Positions 1 through 9,083 of a stretch of 64,000 bases of DNA are shown here, piece by piece; the first letter of the stretch is position 1, and every line of letters starts with the position of its first letter. The notes below the pieces were generated by a model. The model made no database searches, was not told the DNA's origin, and was given only the letters and a program-made list of their open reading frames with translations. Made by a program: the position numbers and the translations under genes. This stretch comes from Candidatus Woesearchaeota archaeon (GTDB lineage Archaea; Nanobdellota; Nanobdellia; Woesearchaeales; ARS49): assembly GCA_016188265.1 (NCBI GenBank), contig JACPID010000003.1:1-64000 (forward strand), given 5' to 3'.

Positions 1-1
1 T

Positions 2-193
2 AAAATAATAATAGATTTTATTGGGGAAAAAACTAGCGAGGTCAAAAATTTTAATGACTACTTTCTAGTTTTTATTGCCCAAATTCTCAATTTGCAACTT
101 ATAACTTGCGATAAAGGCATTTATGATTTTGCATCAAAAATAAAAAACATGCATAAACCTGTGTATGTTAATATAAACGATCGGTTTCAATAA
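2..193 (+). CDS. C-terminal fragment of a protein with PIN-domain-like end (truncated by window start)
   Basis: Open frame from base 2 to TAA at 191-193: KIIIDFIGEKTSEVKNFNDYFLVFIAQILNLQLITCDKGIYDFASKIKNMHKPVYVNINDRFQ; the LITCDKGIYDFA segment resembles PIN C-terminal motifs. Confidence 0.4.
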   Translation, partial: KIIIDFIGEKTSEVKNFNDYFLVFIAQILNLQLITCDKGIYDFASKIKNMHKPVYVNINDRFQ

Positions 194-290
194 GATATCT
201 TAAATCCCACCCTATTTTTGTCTAGTGCCTAAAAAAAAAGCATTTCTCAATATTTTTACTTAATTAATAATTTTACACATTCTCATTTAA

Positions 291-378
291 TAGAAAACGA
301 AATAAATAATAGGGCAATAGTTTCGTTTTCTAAATAGTACGCGCCATAAAGAGTGTCCTACAAATTATGGCGCGTACT
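291..378 (+). repeat. Family-1 tandem double-hairpin element, copy 1
   Basis: Stem A tagaaaacgaaa (291-302)/tttcgttttcta (321-332); stem B atagtacgcgccataa (334-349)/ttatggcgcgtactat (365-380); near-identical copies at 3066, 34012, 49139. Confidence 0.95.
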
Positions 379-1179
379 ATAATCATAAATTTGAATTCTC
401 ACTTTTTACCTATTTTCCGAATTATTCCGACAAAAATTAAAAACTAAAATAAATTATTTTTAATATAGAAGTTTATTTTTTTGATTTTTTGTTTTGTTGT
501 TGTGCGCAAAAAAATTTTACAAAATATAATAGTTGTGGTGTGCAAAAAATTACTAACTACTTTTCAAATCCAACAAAAATTAAAAATATAGTAAAAAATA
601 AAAAAAATCTAAAAATAAAATATTAAAAACTAGAAAAAAATCACAGAAAAAACTACAAATTCTACAAGTCAATAATTTCATTTATAACCACTTTAACAAA
701 ATTGTAAACAATTATGCCAGAATTTAAGTATTCTTGCAAGAGTTTGTATTTTTTGGTGTAGAAGCAGGCTTATTAAATCAAAATACCACCACCTAGTTTG
801 TCGAAATAACCCAGAAATTTCGTACATTACAACGACTGTGCTGTTAAAAAACAAGAATCCACTAATTTTTATCAAAAATAAAATAACATAGATTAAATTT
901 TAGTCGGGATTTTAAATGAATTAAATAAAAAATATGCAAATTACTACCTAAAAAATGAATAATAACCTTAAGTAAATAAAAAATTGCTTAAAATAACAAA
1001 AAAACAGGAAAACCTATATTATTTAATAAAAAAAATAAATTAAAATTTAAAACGATTAAATAATATAATTATTTATCATAAATTATTATCAAGATAAATT
1101 TTAATATTAGATTACATATTTTAATCTTATGTTGGAGTGCATAAAAGTTTTTATACATAACTAAATAATTTCAATAAAA

Positions 1180-1758
1180 ATGAAAATACAATTAGAAAGA
1201 AAAGAGGTTTTAGACAATAAAGATTCAGAAGAAGTAGCTAAAGTTCTTCTTGCAAGATTTGGCTTATTGCCTAGAAAAAAAGATGGAGCTGCAAAAATGC
1301 ACAAATTGCTTCTCGAGTTATATGAACGAAAAAAACAGTCAAATAAAGAAAGAAAACCTGAAATAGCTGTTATGCCAGTCGAGGATATGGGCTTTTTTGC
1401 AGGCATTAAAAGACAAACAATGTATGAATACTTACACAGGTGGCTTGATCTGCAAATATTGAAAAAAACCTCATTTGTAAGCAATGGAAAAGTAGTCATA
1501 GGATACGAGTTAAACGGCCAAAACATAGAAGGAGCATTTAGAAAAGCAGAATCAGCAATTAAAAACCATTTAGAAGACAGTTTCAGGCTTATTGAAACAC
1601 TTCAAAATGAAATTAAAAAAGAAAAATTACGTCGATCTAGTGATTCCAATATGTTAGAAGAGTATTCAAACCAACAAGATTCTTTTTCGCCTGCTCCTGA
1701 CGAAAAACAGGATCAAGACGCAACAACACAAGATTCCCCTGCATCCTTTTCTCAATAG
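1180..1758 (+). CDS. Conserved hypothetical, HTH-like
   Basis: 192-aa ORF with EDMGFFAGIKRQTMYEYLHRWLDLQILKKT HTH-like region; low-complexity C-terminus. Confidence 0.7.
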   Translation: MKIQLERKEVLDNKDSEEVAKVLLARFGLLPRKKDGAAKMHKLLLELYERKKQSNKERKPEIAVMPVEDMGFFAGIKRQTMYEYLHRWLDLQILKKTSFVSNGKVVIGYELNGQNIEGAFRKAESAIKNHLEDSFRLIETLQNEIKKEKLRRSSDSNMLEEYSNQQDSFSPAPDEKQDQDATTQDSPASFSQ

Positions 1759-2158
1759 GAATGCCTTTTTCTCGTATGTTCAAAATATATGAAGATACTA
1801 AACTTTCATTTAATGCTGTTTTTCTTGCAATTTCTTTATATGTAACAAATGTTTTTATTTCACTTAAAGTATAGAGTGCAAAAAAAACATCTTTTTCACG
1901 TTTAGTAAGAGGCTTAATTGAAAATTCAATAGCATTGCTTTTTCCTTTAACAAGCAATACAAGCTCATCAATTCTTTCTGAAAGTTTATCAATTTTAGAA
2001 TGAAGATTTTGAATTTCTTCATAAGACGATTGCAACTCAACAGTATTCTCGTTAATAGTTTGCCTGTGATCATCAAGTTCTTCACCAATATCATGAAGAA
2101 CATTATGTATAATATTAGATTCTGTAGTCGATAAAACTGCCTGTTGAACTCCCTTCAT
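1637..2158 (-). CDS. Coiled-coil plus winged-helix DNA-binding protein
   Basis: 173-aa ORF; N-terminal coiled coil, C-terminal wHTH (TYKEIARKTALNESLVSSYILNIREKGIPIEKR). Confidence 0.75.
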   Translation of the reverse strand: MKGVQQAVLSTTESNIIHNVLHDIGEELDDHRQTINENTVELQSSYEEIQNLHSKIDKLSERIDELVLLVKGKSNAIEFSIKPLTKREKDVFFALYTLSEIKTFVTYKEIARKTALNESLVSSYILNIREKGIPIEKRMQGNLVLLRLDPVFRQEQAKKNLVGLNTLLTYWNH

Positions 2159-2262
2159 AAAATACCACCCCTTAAAAACAAACTTATTAGTAAATGCTGG
2201 GATTTATAAAATTTATTGTGTTGAAGTTGTTATAATGCCAGGCATAAATCAACAAAAAACAG

Positions 2263-2880
2263 CTAAAAAGTTGCTGACTTAAATGTTAAAACCTTTTCTT
2301 TACCCTCAGAAACACGCTGAATTGTTGATTCACTTTCAAGCTCATCAAGCAAGCGATAAAAAGAACTTTTAGAACAAAGCCCTTGTTCTTCAACAACTAT
2401 TTCCCTCAACTGCAATGCTGAAATTTTCTCGTATTTTGATATTAAGGACATAAGCATATTTTTTATGTATTCTTTAGAATTATGAGTCAATCTACGTATA
2501 ACTTTTTGTTCTAATGCAGTTTGAGGTTCTCTTCGAGAAACTGGCTGCTCTTCACGCACAATATTCTCTCTTGTTCTTAAACGCTGCTCATTATCATTTA
2601 ATCTTTGTTCAACTGAATCCAAGCGTTGAAAAAACTTATCAAAAGAATAGTATTTATCGACGAGTAAACGTATTTCATTAGCGCTTTTTGGAACTAAATT
2701 AAGCTCTCTTTGCATTTTATCTATTTGCTGTTGAAACTCACGATTTTGTGCAGAAAGATATTCTATCCATTGATATAAAACTCCCATATCTTCACGAACT
2801 TTAACAAAAGCAGAAGTCATGCCCAATTCAATTTGTTTAAGCTTTTCAAAACTTCTTGATCTCCTAAAAAATAACACCAT
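2263..2880 (-). CDS. Coiled-coil plus winged-helix protein
   Basis: 205-aa ORF, same coiled-coil/wHTH architecture as the 1637-2158 ORF. Confidence 0.7.
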   Translation of the reverse strand: MVLFFRRSRSFEKLKQIELGMTSAFVKVREDMGVLYQWIEYLSAQNREFQQQIDKMQRELNLVPKSANEIRLLVDKYYSFDKFFQRLDSVEQRLNDNEQRLRTRENIVREEQPVSRREPQTALEQKVIRRLTHNSKEYIKNMLMSLISKYEKISALQLREIVVEEQGLCSKSSFYRLLDELESESTIQRVSEGKEKVLTFKSATF

Positions 2881-2921
2881 ATTTTTATAAAAAGGCAGTT
2901 TTGTATAAAAATATTTCGATT

Positions 2922-3045
2922 TTGGGACGTTCCCAACACAGTCCTAAGAATACATTGGGACTATCTGGGAATGATATATCGACGATAAAAGTCATTCCCA
3001 GAGACTATCCTGGGAACGTCATAGGACTATCCTGGGAATGACTTA
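2922..3045. repeat. Intergenic array of direct and inverted copies of RGGACTATCCTGGGAATGA
   Basis: Direct copies at 2957-2974, 3002-3017 and 3023-3041; inverted tcattcccag at 2992-3001; ttggga/tcccaa hairpin at 2922-2936. Confidence 0.7.
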
Positions 3046-3065
3046 GGAATAACAATTAAAACATA

Positions 3066-3153
3066 TAGAAAACGAAATAAATCATAGGACAATAGTTTCG
3101 TTTTCTAAATAGTACGCACCATAAAGAGTGTCCTACAAATTATGGCGCGTACT
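3066..3153 (+). repeat. Family-1 tandem double-hairpin element, copy 2
   Basis: Matches copy 1 with two loop-A changes (ataatagggc to atcataggac) and one stem-B change (gcgcc to gcacc). Confidence 0.95.
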
Positions 3154-3186
3154 GATATGTTAAAGGGTTTTATGAGTCTTGATATG

Positions 3187-3301
3187 TCGAAAATCACTCT
3201 TGACGCACACTACTGACTTTAGTCTGTAGAAAGGACGAGTGATTTTCGATCATGATCAAAAACTACACGCTACCTACTTCAATGTAATTTTTGACATGAT
3301 C
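3187..3301. repeat. Two adjacent large hairpins in an intergenic region
   Basis: tcgaaaatcactc (3187-3199)/gagtgattttcga (3237-3249); then gatcatgatcaaaaactac / gtaatttttgacatgatc with one bulge and one mismatch. Confidence 0.7.
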
Positions 3302-3396
3302 AAAACTACTCTTGATTACTACAGATCGCTAATGTAAATTAGGCACTATTAAAATACACTAAAAATTATGCAATTTTACCGGAATATTATTAAAAA

Positions 3397-4047
3397 GTGA
3401 GTATTTTTTTAATGAATATGAACAATGCAATTGTTTCAAAAAAAGCGCTAGCCAAGACATTATCATCATTAAAAGGCTTTAAAATACCAAAAGTGAGACT
3501 TGAACAGTATATGTTATCAAGTGACTCTGCTGCAAGTTTATTATGGATAGCACTAATGAATGGAGATATTCAGGAAAAAGTGATATGTGATCTGGGAGCT
3601 GGAACTGGTATTTTAGGAATAGGAGCATTATTATTAGGCGCAAAAAAAGTAATTTTTGTTGATTGCGATAAAGAAGCTCTTGAAATAACCCAAAAAAACA
3701 TAGATTCTATAAAAAGTGAGCAACAAATAGGAGAATTTGAAATACTAAATGAAAAAGTGAGTGATTTCTCTAAATCTAACATTAATACAATAATTCAAAA
3801 CCCTCCCTTTGGAACAAAGATAAAACACTCTGATAAAGAATTTCTTGAAAAAGCATTGAGGTTGGCAAAAAGTGTGTATTCAATTCATAAAGCAAGCACA
3901 GAAATGTTTTTAAGAGCAATTGCAAAAGACTATAATTTTAATTTATTTTTAATACCTCAAAAAGAATTACTAAAAAAAACTTATTTATTTCATACTAAAA
4001 AAAGAGAATACATAAACATAGTTCTAGCATATTTTAGAAAACAATAA
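3397..4047 (+). CDS. METTL5-like RNA/N6-adenine methyltransferase
   Basis: SAM motif VICDLGAGTGILGIGALLLGA and catalytic NPPFG; start possibly at a downstream ATG (3412). Confidence 0.8.
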   Translation: MSIFLMNMNNAIVSKKALAKTLSSLKGFKIPKVRLEQYMLSSDSAASLLWIALMNGDIQEKVICDLGAGTGILGIGALLLGAKKVIFVDCDKEALEITQKNIDSIKSEQQIGEFEILNEKVSDFSKSNINTIIQNPPFGTKIKHSDKEFLEKALRLAKSVYSIHKASTEMFLRAIAKDYNFNLFLIPQKELLKKTYLFHTKKREYINIVLAYFRKQ

Positions 4048-4082
4048 TATTTATATGTAATTAAAGTTTTTGAAAAAAAAAA

Positions 4083-4832
4083 ATGCCGAAAAACTACAAA
4101 TTAACAAAAACACAATTTGCAACAAGCATTACTGGCATTGTTGCTATAATAGCAATTATTTTGTTATTTACAACAGATTTACTTGAAGATCTAAACCCAA
4201 ATAAAACGTATGATTTAGAAAAAACATTAAAATCAGTATATAATCTTGATAAAAAATACAACACAAATTGGCGTGAAGAAAATGTGCCCTTAAAACTTAT
4301 TCAACAAGAAAAAATACTCCCATATTTAACAGATTTAGAAAAACTTTATGAAAATGCAAAGAATAAATCACCATCTTCTGAAATTATTTTAGTAGCTGGT
4401 TCAAATTACCAAATCAATATTTCTGAAAGAATACTTGATTTTCTTAATGCAAGAAAAGAAATGCTAACTGCACAAAAATACTATTATGAATCCAGTGAAA
4501 TAGGCGATAAAGGAATAATAGATTTTGAATATAGAAACACTGAACCATTCATAACTGAAACAGTGGATTGTGATAATATTGAATATTTAAGCAATGCAAC
4601 TCAGATTCTTAACAAAACAATAAGTGCTGCTAGAAATGCAATGTTCTTACTTGATAAAGCAATGATCTCCTGGGTTGAAGGCCAAGAAAAAATTGGTGTT
4701 AATGAATATAGAGCACAATTTTATACTTCTAGATTAGGCAGAATAAACACGCAAATTGAGCTTAATGAATGGTCTATAAAAGAATGCCTTAAAAAAAAAT
4801 TTATAAAAGAAAAATACAAAAATAACACATAA
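4083..4832 (+). CDS. Hypothetical protein with N-terminal TM segment
   Basis: 249-aa ORF; the C-terminal ~8 codons lie inside a family-2 repeat. Confidence 0.7.
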   Translation: MPKNYKLTKTQFATSITGIVAIIAIILLFTTDLLEDLNPNKTYDLEKTLKSVYNLDKKYNTNWREENVPLKLIQQEKILPYLTDLEKLYENAKNKSPSSEIILVAGSNYQINISERILDFLNARKEMLTAQKYYYESSEIGDKGIIDFEYRNTEPFITETVDCDNIEYLSNATQILNKTISAARNAMFLLDKAMISWVEGQEKIGVNEYRAQFYTSRLGRINTQIELNEWSIKECLKKKFIKEKYKNNT

Positions 4833-4896
4833 AATAGTTTGTCTTTTTCAATCTAGTTGAGGCCAAATAATAATGCCTTATTTATATCCTCAACTA
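4808..4896 (-). repeat. Family-2 tandem double-hairpin element, copy 1
   Basis: Reverse complement is near-identical to 24323-24412; tagttgagg/cctcaacta stem followed by gaaaaagacaaa/tttgtatttttc stem. Confidence 0.9.
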
Positions 4897-4939
4897 GAAA
4901 ACGCAAAGGTTTTTAAATAAAAGATTATTTCTAACAACC

Positions 4940-5212
4940 ATGGAAGTTGTCATTGTTGAAGAGAGCAAAAACAAGCTTATTTTTGATATTAAAGGAGAAA
5001 CCAATACATTAACTGGAGCTTTAAAAAAAGAATTGTGGAATGATGAACATGTTAAAACTTCAGGATACCACATAGATCACCCATTAATTAATGTTCCTCG
5101 TTTTATAGTAGAAACTGATGGCGCAGACCCTAGAAAAACTGTAAAATCAGCTCTTAAAAGACTTGATAAAGTTGCTGAAAAACTTAAAGAACAAGCAAAA
5201 TTACTTAAATAA
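4940..5212 (+). CDS. rpoL: DNA-directed RNA polymerase subunit L (Rpo11)
   Basis: 90 aa; TNTLTGALKKELW...YHIDHPLINVPRFIVETDGADPRKTVKSAL is typical of Rpo11. Confidence 0.9.
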   Translation: MEVVIVEESKNKLIFDIKGETNTLTGALKKELWNDEHVKTSGYHIDHPLINVPRFIVETDGADPRKTVKSALKRLDKVAEKLKEQAKLLK

Positions 5213-5242
5213 AAACATTCTTATACTTCTAGTGCCTAACTT

Positions 5243-5761
5243 GTGTTGATGAGCTTTATTCGTATTAAAAAAATCAAAGGCCAAAATTATGCATATTTAG
5301 TTAAAAATACTTGGACAAAAAAAGGCTGTCGGCAAAATGTAGGAAAATATATTGGTAAAGTAATAAACTGTAAAAAACTTCAAAACGACCATACTCTTAC
5401 AAAAGAAACATATTCTGAACGTATTTTAGAAATAATTCAGCAAGAATTACTAAATCATGGTTTTAAAACAGAAACAAATAATCTTGTATTTGAAGATATA
5501 AGCATATCAATCAATCCACTAAATGTAAAAAAGAAAAATAAAAACATAGCATTGCAAATAAATGAAGGATTTATGTGCCAAGAAACACTTCAGCAATTAC
5601 AGGAATTCATGCCAAAAAGTGAAAAAGATCTTGAAAAGCTTGCAGTATTATTAGTAGAAGCAGGAATAAAGCTTAATCAAAATATATTTTTACAATTATG
5701 CGAACCATTAATTGCAAAATCAAAAGAACAAGAAAACTCAATTGATGAATTTTACTACTAA
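5243..5761 (+). CDS. Conserved hypothetical
   Basis: 172-aa ORF FIRIKKIKGQNYAYLVKNTWTKKGCRQNVGKYIGKVI. Confidence 0.7.
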   Translation: MLMSFIRIKKIKGQNYAYLVKNTWTKKGCRQNVGKYIGKVINCKKLQNDHTLTKETYSERILEIIQQELLNHGFKTETNNLVFEDISISINPLNVKKKNKNIALQINEGFMCQETLQQLQEFMPKSEKDLEKLAVLLVEAGIKLNQNIFLQLCEPLIAKSKEQENSIDEFYY

Positions 5762-5764
5762 AAA

Positions 5765-6394
5765 CTATTTTTTTTTAATATACTTTAATAATTTTTCAGC
5801 TTTTTCTTTTATAGAAGAAATAAACTTTTCATACTCTTCCTTAAGCACAGATTTTTTATTGTAATTGCCCCAGGTTTCAAAAAACAAAACATCTTGAATT
5901 GAAAGCTTTGGCTTAATTTCAGGTTTTCCTCTGGGATAGCCAACAACTAAAATAGATTGAGGAGTTGCTTTTTTCGGAATATCTAAAATTTTTTTAACAG
6001 AACTTTCTAAAAATGCACCAACCCAACAAGCGCCAAGGCCTTGAGCATGTGCTGCAAGAAGCATATTTTCAGCAGCTGCGGCTGAGTTTTGTAAACTATA
6101 CACTTTTTTACCACGCTCTCCATACATTCGCTCATTTTTAACAGGTTCAGAACAAACTACAATATGAACTGGAGCTTCACTCATCCACATTTGTTCTGAA
6201 CTAGCTTCTGCAAGCTTTTCTTTTTTTTCAGAATCAACAACAATAATGAACTTCCAATCTTGAATATTGCCCGCTGAAGGTGCAGACTTTCCTGCATCAA
6301 TAATGTTTATTATTTTCTCAAACTCAACATTATCCTGCTTAAAAGAGCGGATACTTCTGCGTGAATTTAAACAAACAAGTGCGTCCATTAACAA
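5765..6394 (-). CDS. Nitroreductase family protein
   Basis: RRSIRSFKQD...SAPSAGNIQDWKFIIV...AAAAENMLLAAHAQGLGACWVGAF. Confidence 0.9.
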   Translation of the reverse strand: MLMDALVCLNSRRSIRSFKQDNVEFEKIINIIDAGKSAPSAGNIQDWKFIIVVDSEKKEKLAEASSEQMWMSEAPVHIVVCSEPVKNERMYGERGKKVYSLQNSAAAAENMLLAAHAQGLGACWVGAFLESSVKKILDIPKKATPQSILVVGYPRGKPEIKPKLSIQDVLFFETWGNYNKKSVLKEEYEKFISSIKEKAEKLLKYIKKK

Positions 6395-6440
6395 TTTTTC
6401 TATAATACAAGTTTATAAAGTTATCCGAGATTTATAAGAC

Positions 6441-8210
6441 ATGCTATATGCTGATTTGGTTAAAGTCTATGATAGATTAGAAAGCACTGCAAAACGTTTA
6501 GAAAAAACAAGTATTTTATCAGAATTTTTTAAAACAGTTTCAGAAGAGGAGTGTGAACATATTATTTTACTTCTTCAAGGATGTATTTTTCCAAAATGGG
6601 ATTCTAGAGAAACAGGCATTGCTCAGAAACTTTTAGTAAAATCACTTGAAATTGCCACAGGTAAAAATGAACATGAATTAAAAAAAATATGGAAAGAATG
6701 CGGAGATCTTGGTTTAGCAGCAGAAAAATTAACACAAATTAAAATTCAAGCAACATTGTTTTCACAATCATTAACTACTCAAAAAGTTTTTGAAAATCTA
6801 CAGAAAATACCTGTTTTAAAAGGGCAAGGAAGTGTTGATAGAAAACTACAGTACACTGCTGAATTATTAACAAGCGCAAAACCTCTTGAAGTAAAATATT
6901 TAGTAAGAACAATAATTGGTGATTTACGCATAGGGCTTGGAGAAGGAACAATAAGAGACGCAATTGTATGGAGCTGCTTTGAAAAAGAAATAAAATTAGA
7001 GTATAATAATGAAAAAAATGAATTGCAATTTCCAAATAAAGATAGGACTAAATATGAAAAATATGCTGAACTTGTTCAAGAAGCACTAGATATAAGCAAT
7101 GATTTTAGCATTGTTTTGAGGAAATCACGCAACAGAGAACTTGATAGTTTGCAATTAGTTGTAGGAAGGCCTATTAATGTAATGCTTTTTAAAAAAGCAA
7201 AAAATATTCAAGAAGCATTAGCAACAGTTGGAAAACCTGCTGCAATTGAAAAAAAATATGATGGATTCCGTGTTCAAATTCATAAACAAAAAAATAATAT
7301 TGTTTTATTTACCAGAAGGCTGGAGAATGTAAGTTCACAATTTCCAGATATTATCTCAGCTGTTATTGATAATGTCAAAGCAGAAAATTGCATTCTTGAT
7401 GCAGAAATAGTAGGCTATGATAAAACAACAAAAAGATCTCTGCCATTTCAAAATATTTCTCAGAGAATAAAAAGAAAATATGATATTAATGAAACAGCAG
7501 AACAATACCCTGTTAAAATTCATGTATTTGATTGTTTATTTATTGATAAAAAAACACTTTTAAAAGAAACTTTTCAAAAAAGAAGAGAATTGTTAAAAGA
7601 TTCAATCAAAGAAAAAGAAAACGTGATAACATTAGCAGAACAAATCATTACTTCTGATGAAAATAAAATAAGTGAATTCTATGAAAAATCACTTGATGAA
7701 GGCCATGAAGGAATAATGCTAAAAAATTTATCTGGAATCTACAAACCAGGGTCAAGAGTAGGCTATGGCGTAAAAGTAAAACCTACAATGGAAACACTTG
7801 AAGTAGTTATTATTGGCGCAGAATGGGGTGAAGGAAAACGCGGAGCTTGGCTTAGTAGTTTTATAATTGCAGTTCAAAAAGAAGATGATTTTGTTGAAAT
7901 AGGCAGAGTCGGAACAGGCTTTAAAGAAAAAAGTGAAGAAGGAATTTCATTTGATCAAATAACAGAACTATTAAAACCATTAATTATTAAAGAAAATGGC
8001 AAAGAAGTAATTGTAAGACCTGAAATAATAATTGAAGTGGACTATGAAGAAATACAAACAAGTCCAACATATAATTCTGGATATGCTTTAAGATTCCCAA
8101 GATTTGTAAGATTACGCGAAGATCGTGGAATTAAAGACATAAACAGTATAGATGATGTTGAAAAATATTATGCAGAGCAAAGAGGAAGAAGTGTGATTAA
8201 AAGCACATAA
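6441..8210 (+). CDS. lig: ATP-dependent DNA ligase
   Basis: Catalytic EKKYDGFRVQIH motif; DAEIVGYD; EGIMLKN; 589 aa. Confidence 0.97.
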   Translation: MLYADLVKVYDRLESTAKRLEKTSILSEFFKTVSEEECEHIILLLQGCIFPKWDSRETGIAQKLLVKSLEIATGKNEHELKKIWKECGDLGLAAEKLTQIKIQATLFSQSLTTQKVFENLQKIPVLKGQGSVDRKLQYTAELLTSAKPLEVKYLVRTIIGDLRIGLGEGTIRDAIVWSCFEKEIKLEYNNEKNELQFPNKDRTKYEKYAELVQEALDISNDFSIVLRKSRNRELDSLQLVVGRPINVMLFKKAKNIQEALATVGKPAAIEKKYDGFRVQIHKQKNNIVLFTRRLENVSSQFPDIISAVIDNVKAENCILDAEIVGYDKTTKRSLPFQNISQRIKRKYDINETAEQYPVKIHVFDCLFIDKKTLLKETFQKRRELLKDSIKEKENVITLAEQIITSDENKISEFYEKSLDEGHEGIMLKNLSGIYKPGSRVGYGVKVKPTMETLEVVIIGAEWGEGKRGAWLSSFIIAVQKEDDFVEIGRVGTGFKEKSEEGISFDQITELLKPLIIKENGKEVIVRPEIIIEVDYEEIQTSPTYNSGYALRFPRFVRLREDRGIKDINSIDDVEKYYAEQRGRSVIKST

Positions 8211-8243
8211 TTCTTTATTAGCAATTACTTCTTTATTTAATAC

Positions 8244-9083
8244 ATGAAAATTAAAACATATATTTTAATTGCACAAAAAAAATATGTAAAATATAACAGA
8301 TTAAACAAAGATCTTACTCAAGAAAATAAAACAGAACATAATAATCCTGAGACAAAAATTACAAGCTTATACAAGCCAAAATCTCTTTCAGAAGAAGCAT
8401 GGAAGTATGACATTTCTGATACACTTAAAAAAACAATAGAAGAACAGCTTTATGGACTTCCAACTAAAGAGCAAGAACTTCCTTTAATTTATTGGCCTGA
8501 AGAAAAAATGCCTCCTATAATGTATCCTATACCACGAGCATTTCAAGAATCAGAGCTTGAATCAAAAATAAACACAGATTATAAAACACAAACAAGTAGC
8601 GAATTTATACAGCATGCACGTGAATACTTATCAAGCAGTTATGCAAAAAGTTTTAACAAATATTTACAAAATAATCAAAAAAGATGTATAACCCCGCTTA
8701 AAGGGATTAGCACTGCCAGTTTAGGCCCGAACAGTTACGCTGCTATTGCAAGTACAGGTTATGATGCGATTTTGATAGGAAATGCTGATAAAGATTTTGA
8801 AAAAGGAGTAGTACAATTTGCAATAAATTATAAAGTTTCAAAAGAAGCAGCTAAACTTTACTTGTTTTTGCATGAACATGCTCATTTATCACAAGGACAT
8901 TTACAAAATTACAGCCACACAGTTGCAGAAAGAGATGTAGAGCAAATTGTCGGGGCATATGCAAAACAACAAGCACATACATATCAAGGGCGAGAAGAAG
9001 AGAAATTATATACTGAAATAGAGCATATTGCTAATCAGAGATATTTTGAAGTTGAAAAAAATTATGGAAAACAAGCAGCATGA
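8244..9083 (+). CDS. Hypothetical with HExxH metallopeptidase-like motif
   Basis: LYLFLHEHAHLSQGHL; no other recognised domain. Confidence 0.6.
   Translation: MKIKTYILIAQKKYVKYNRLNKDLTQENKTEHNNPETKITSLYKPKSLSEEAWKYDISDTLKKTIEEQLYGLPTKEQELPLIYWPEEKMPPIMYPIPRAFQESELESKINTDYKTQTSSEFIQHAREYLSSSYAKSFNKYLQNNQKRCITPLKGISTASLGPNSYAAIASTGYDAILIGNADKDFEKGVVQFAINYKVSKEAAKLYLFLHEHAHLSQGHLQNYSHTVAERDVEQIVGAYAKQQAHTYQGREEEKLYTEIEHIANQRYFEVEKNYGKQAA

Noticed and set aside
291-378. Interpretation of family 1 as a classic MITE
   Set aside because: No inverted repeat joins the two outer ends and no clear target-site duplication was visible by eye; REPIN/IS200-605-derived or RNA interpretations kept open.
693-875. 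60-aa - strand ORF in the AT-rich tract
   Set aside because: Low-complexity aromatic/hydrophobic sequence, no RBS context or domain; likely chance.
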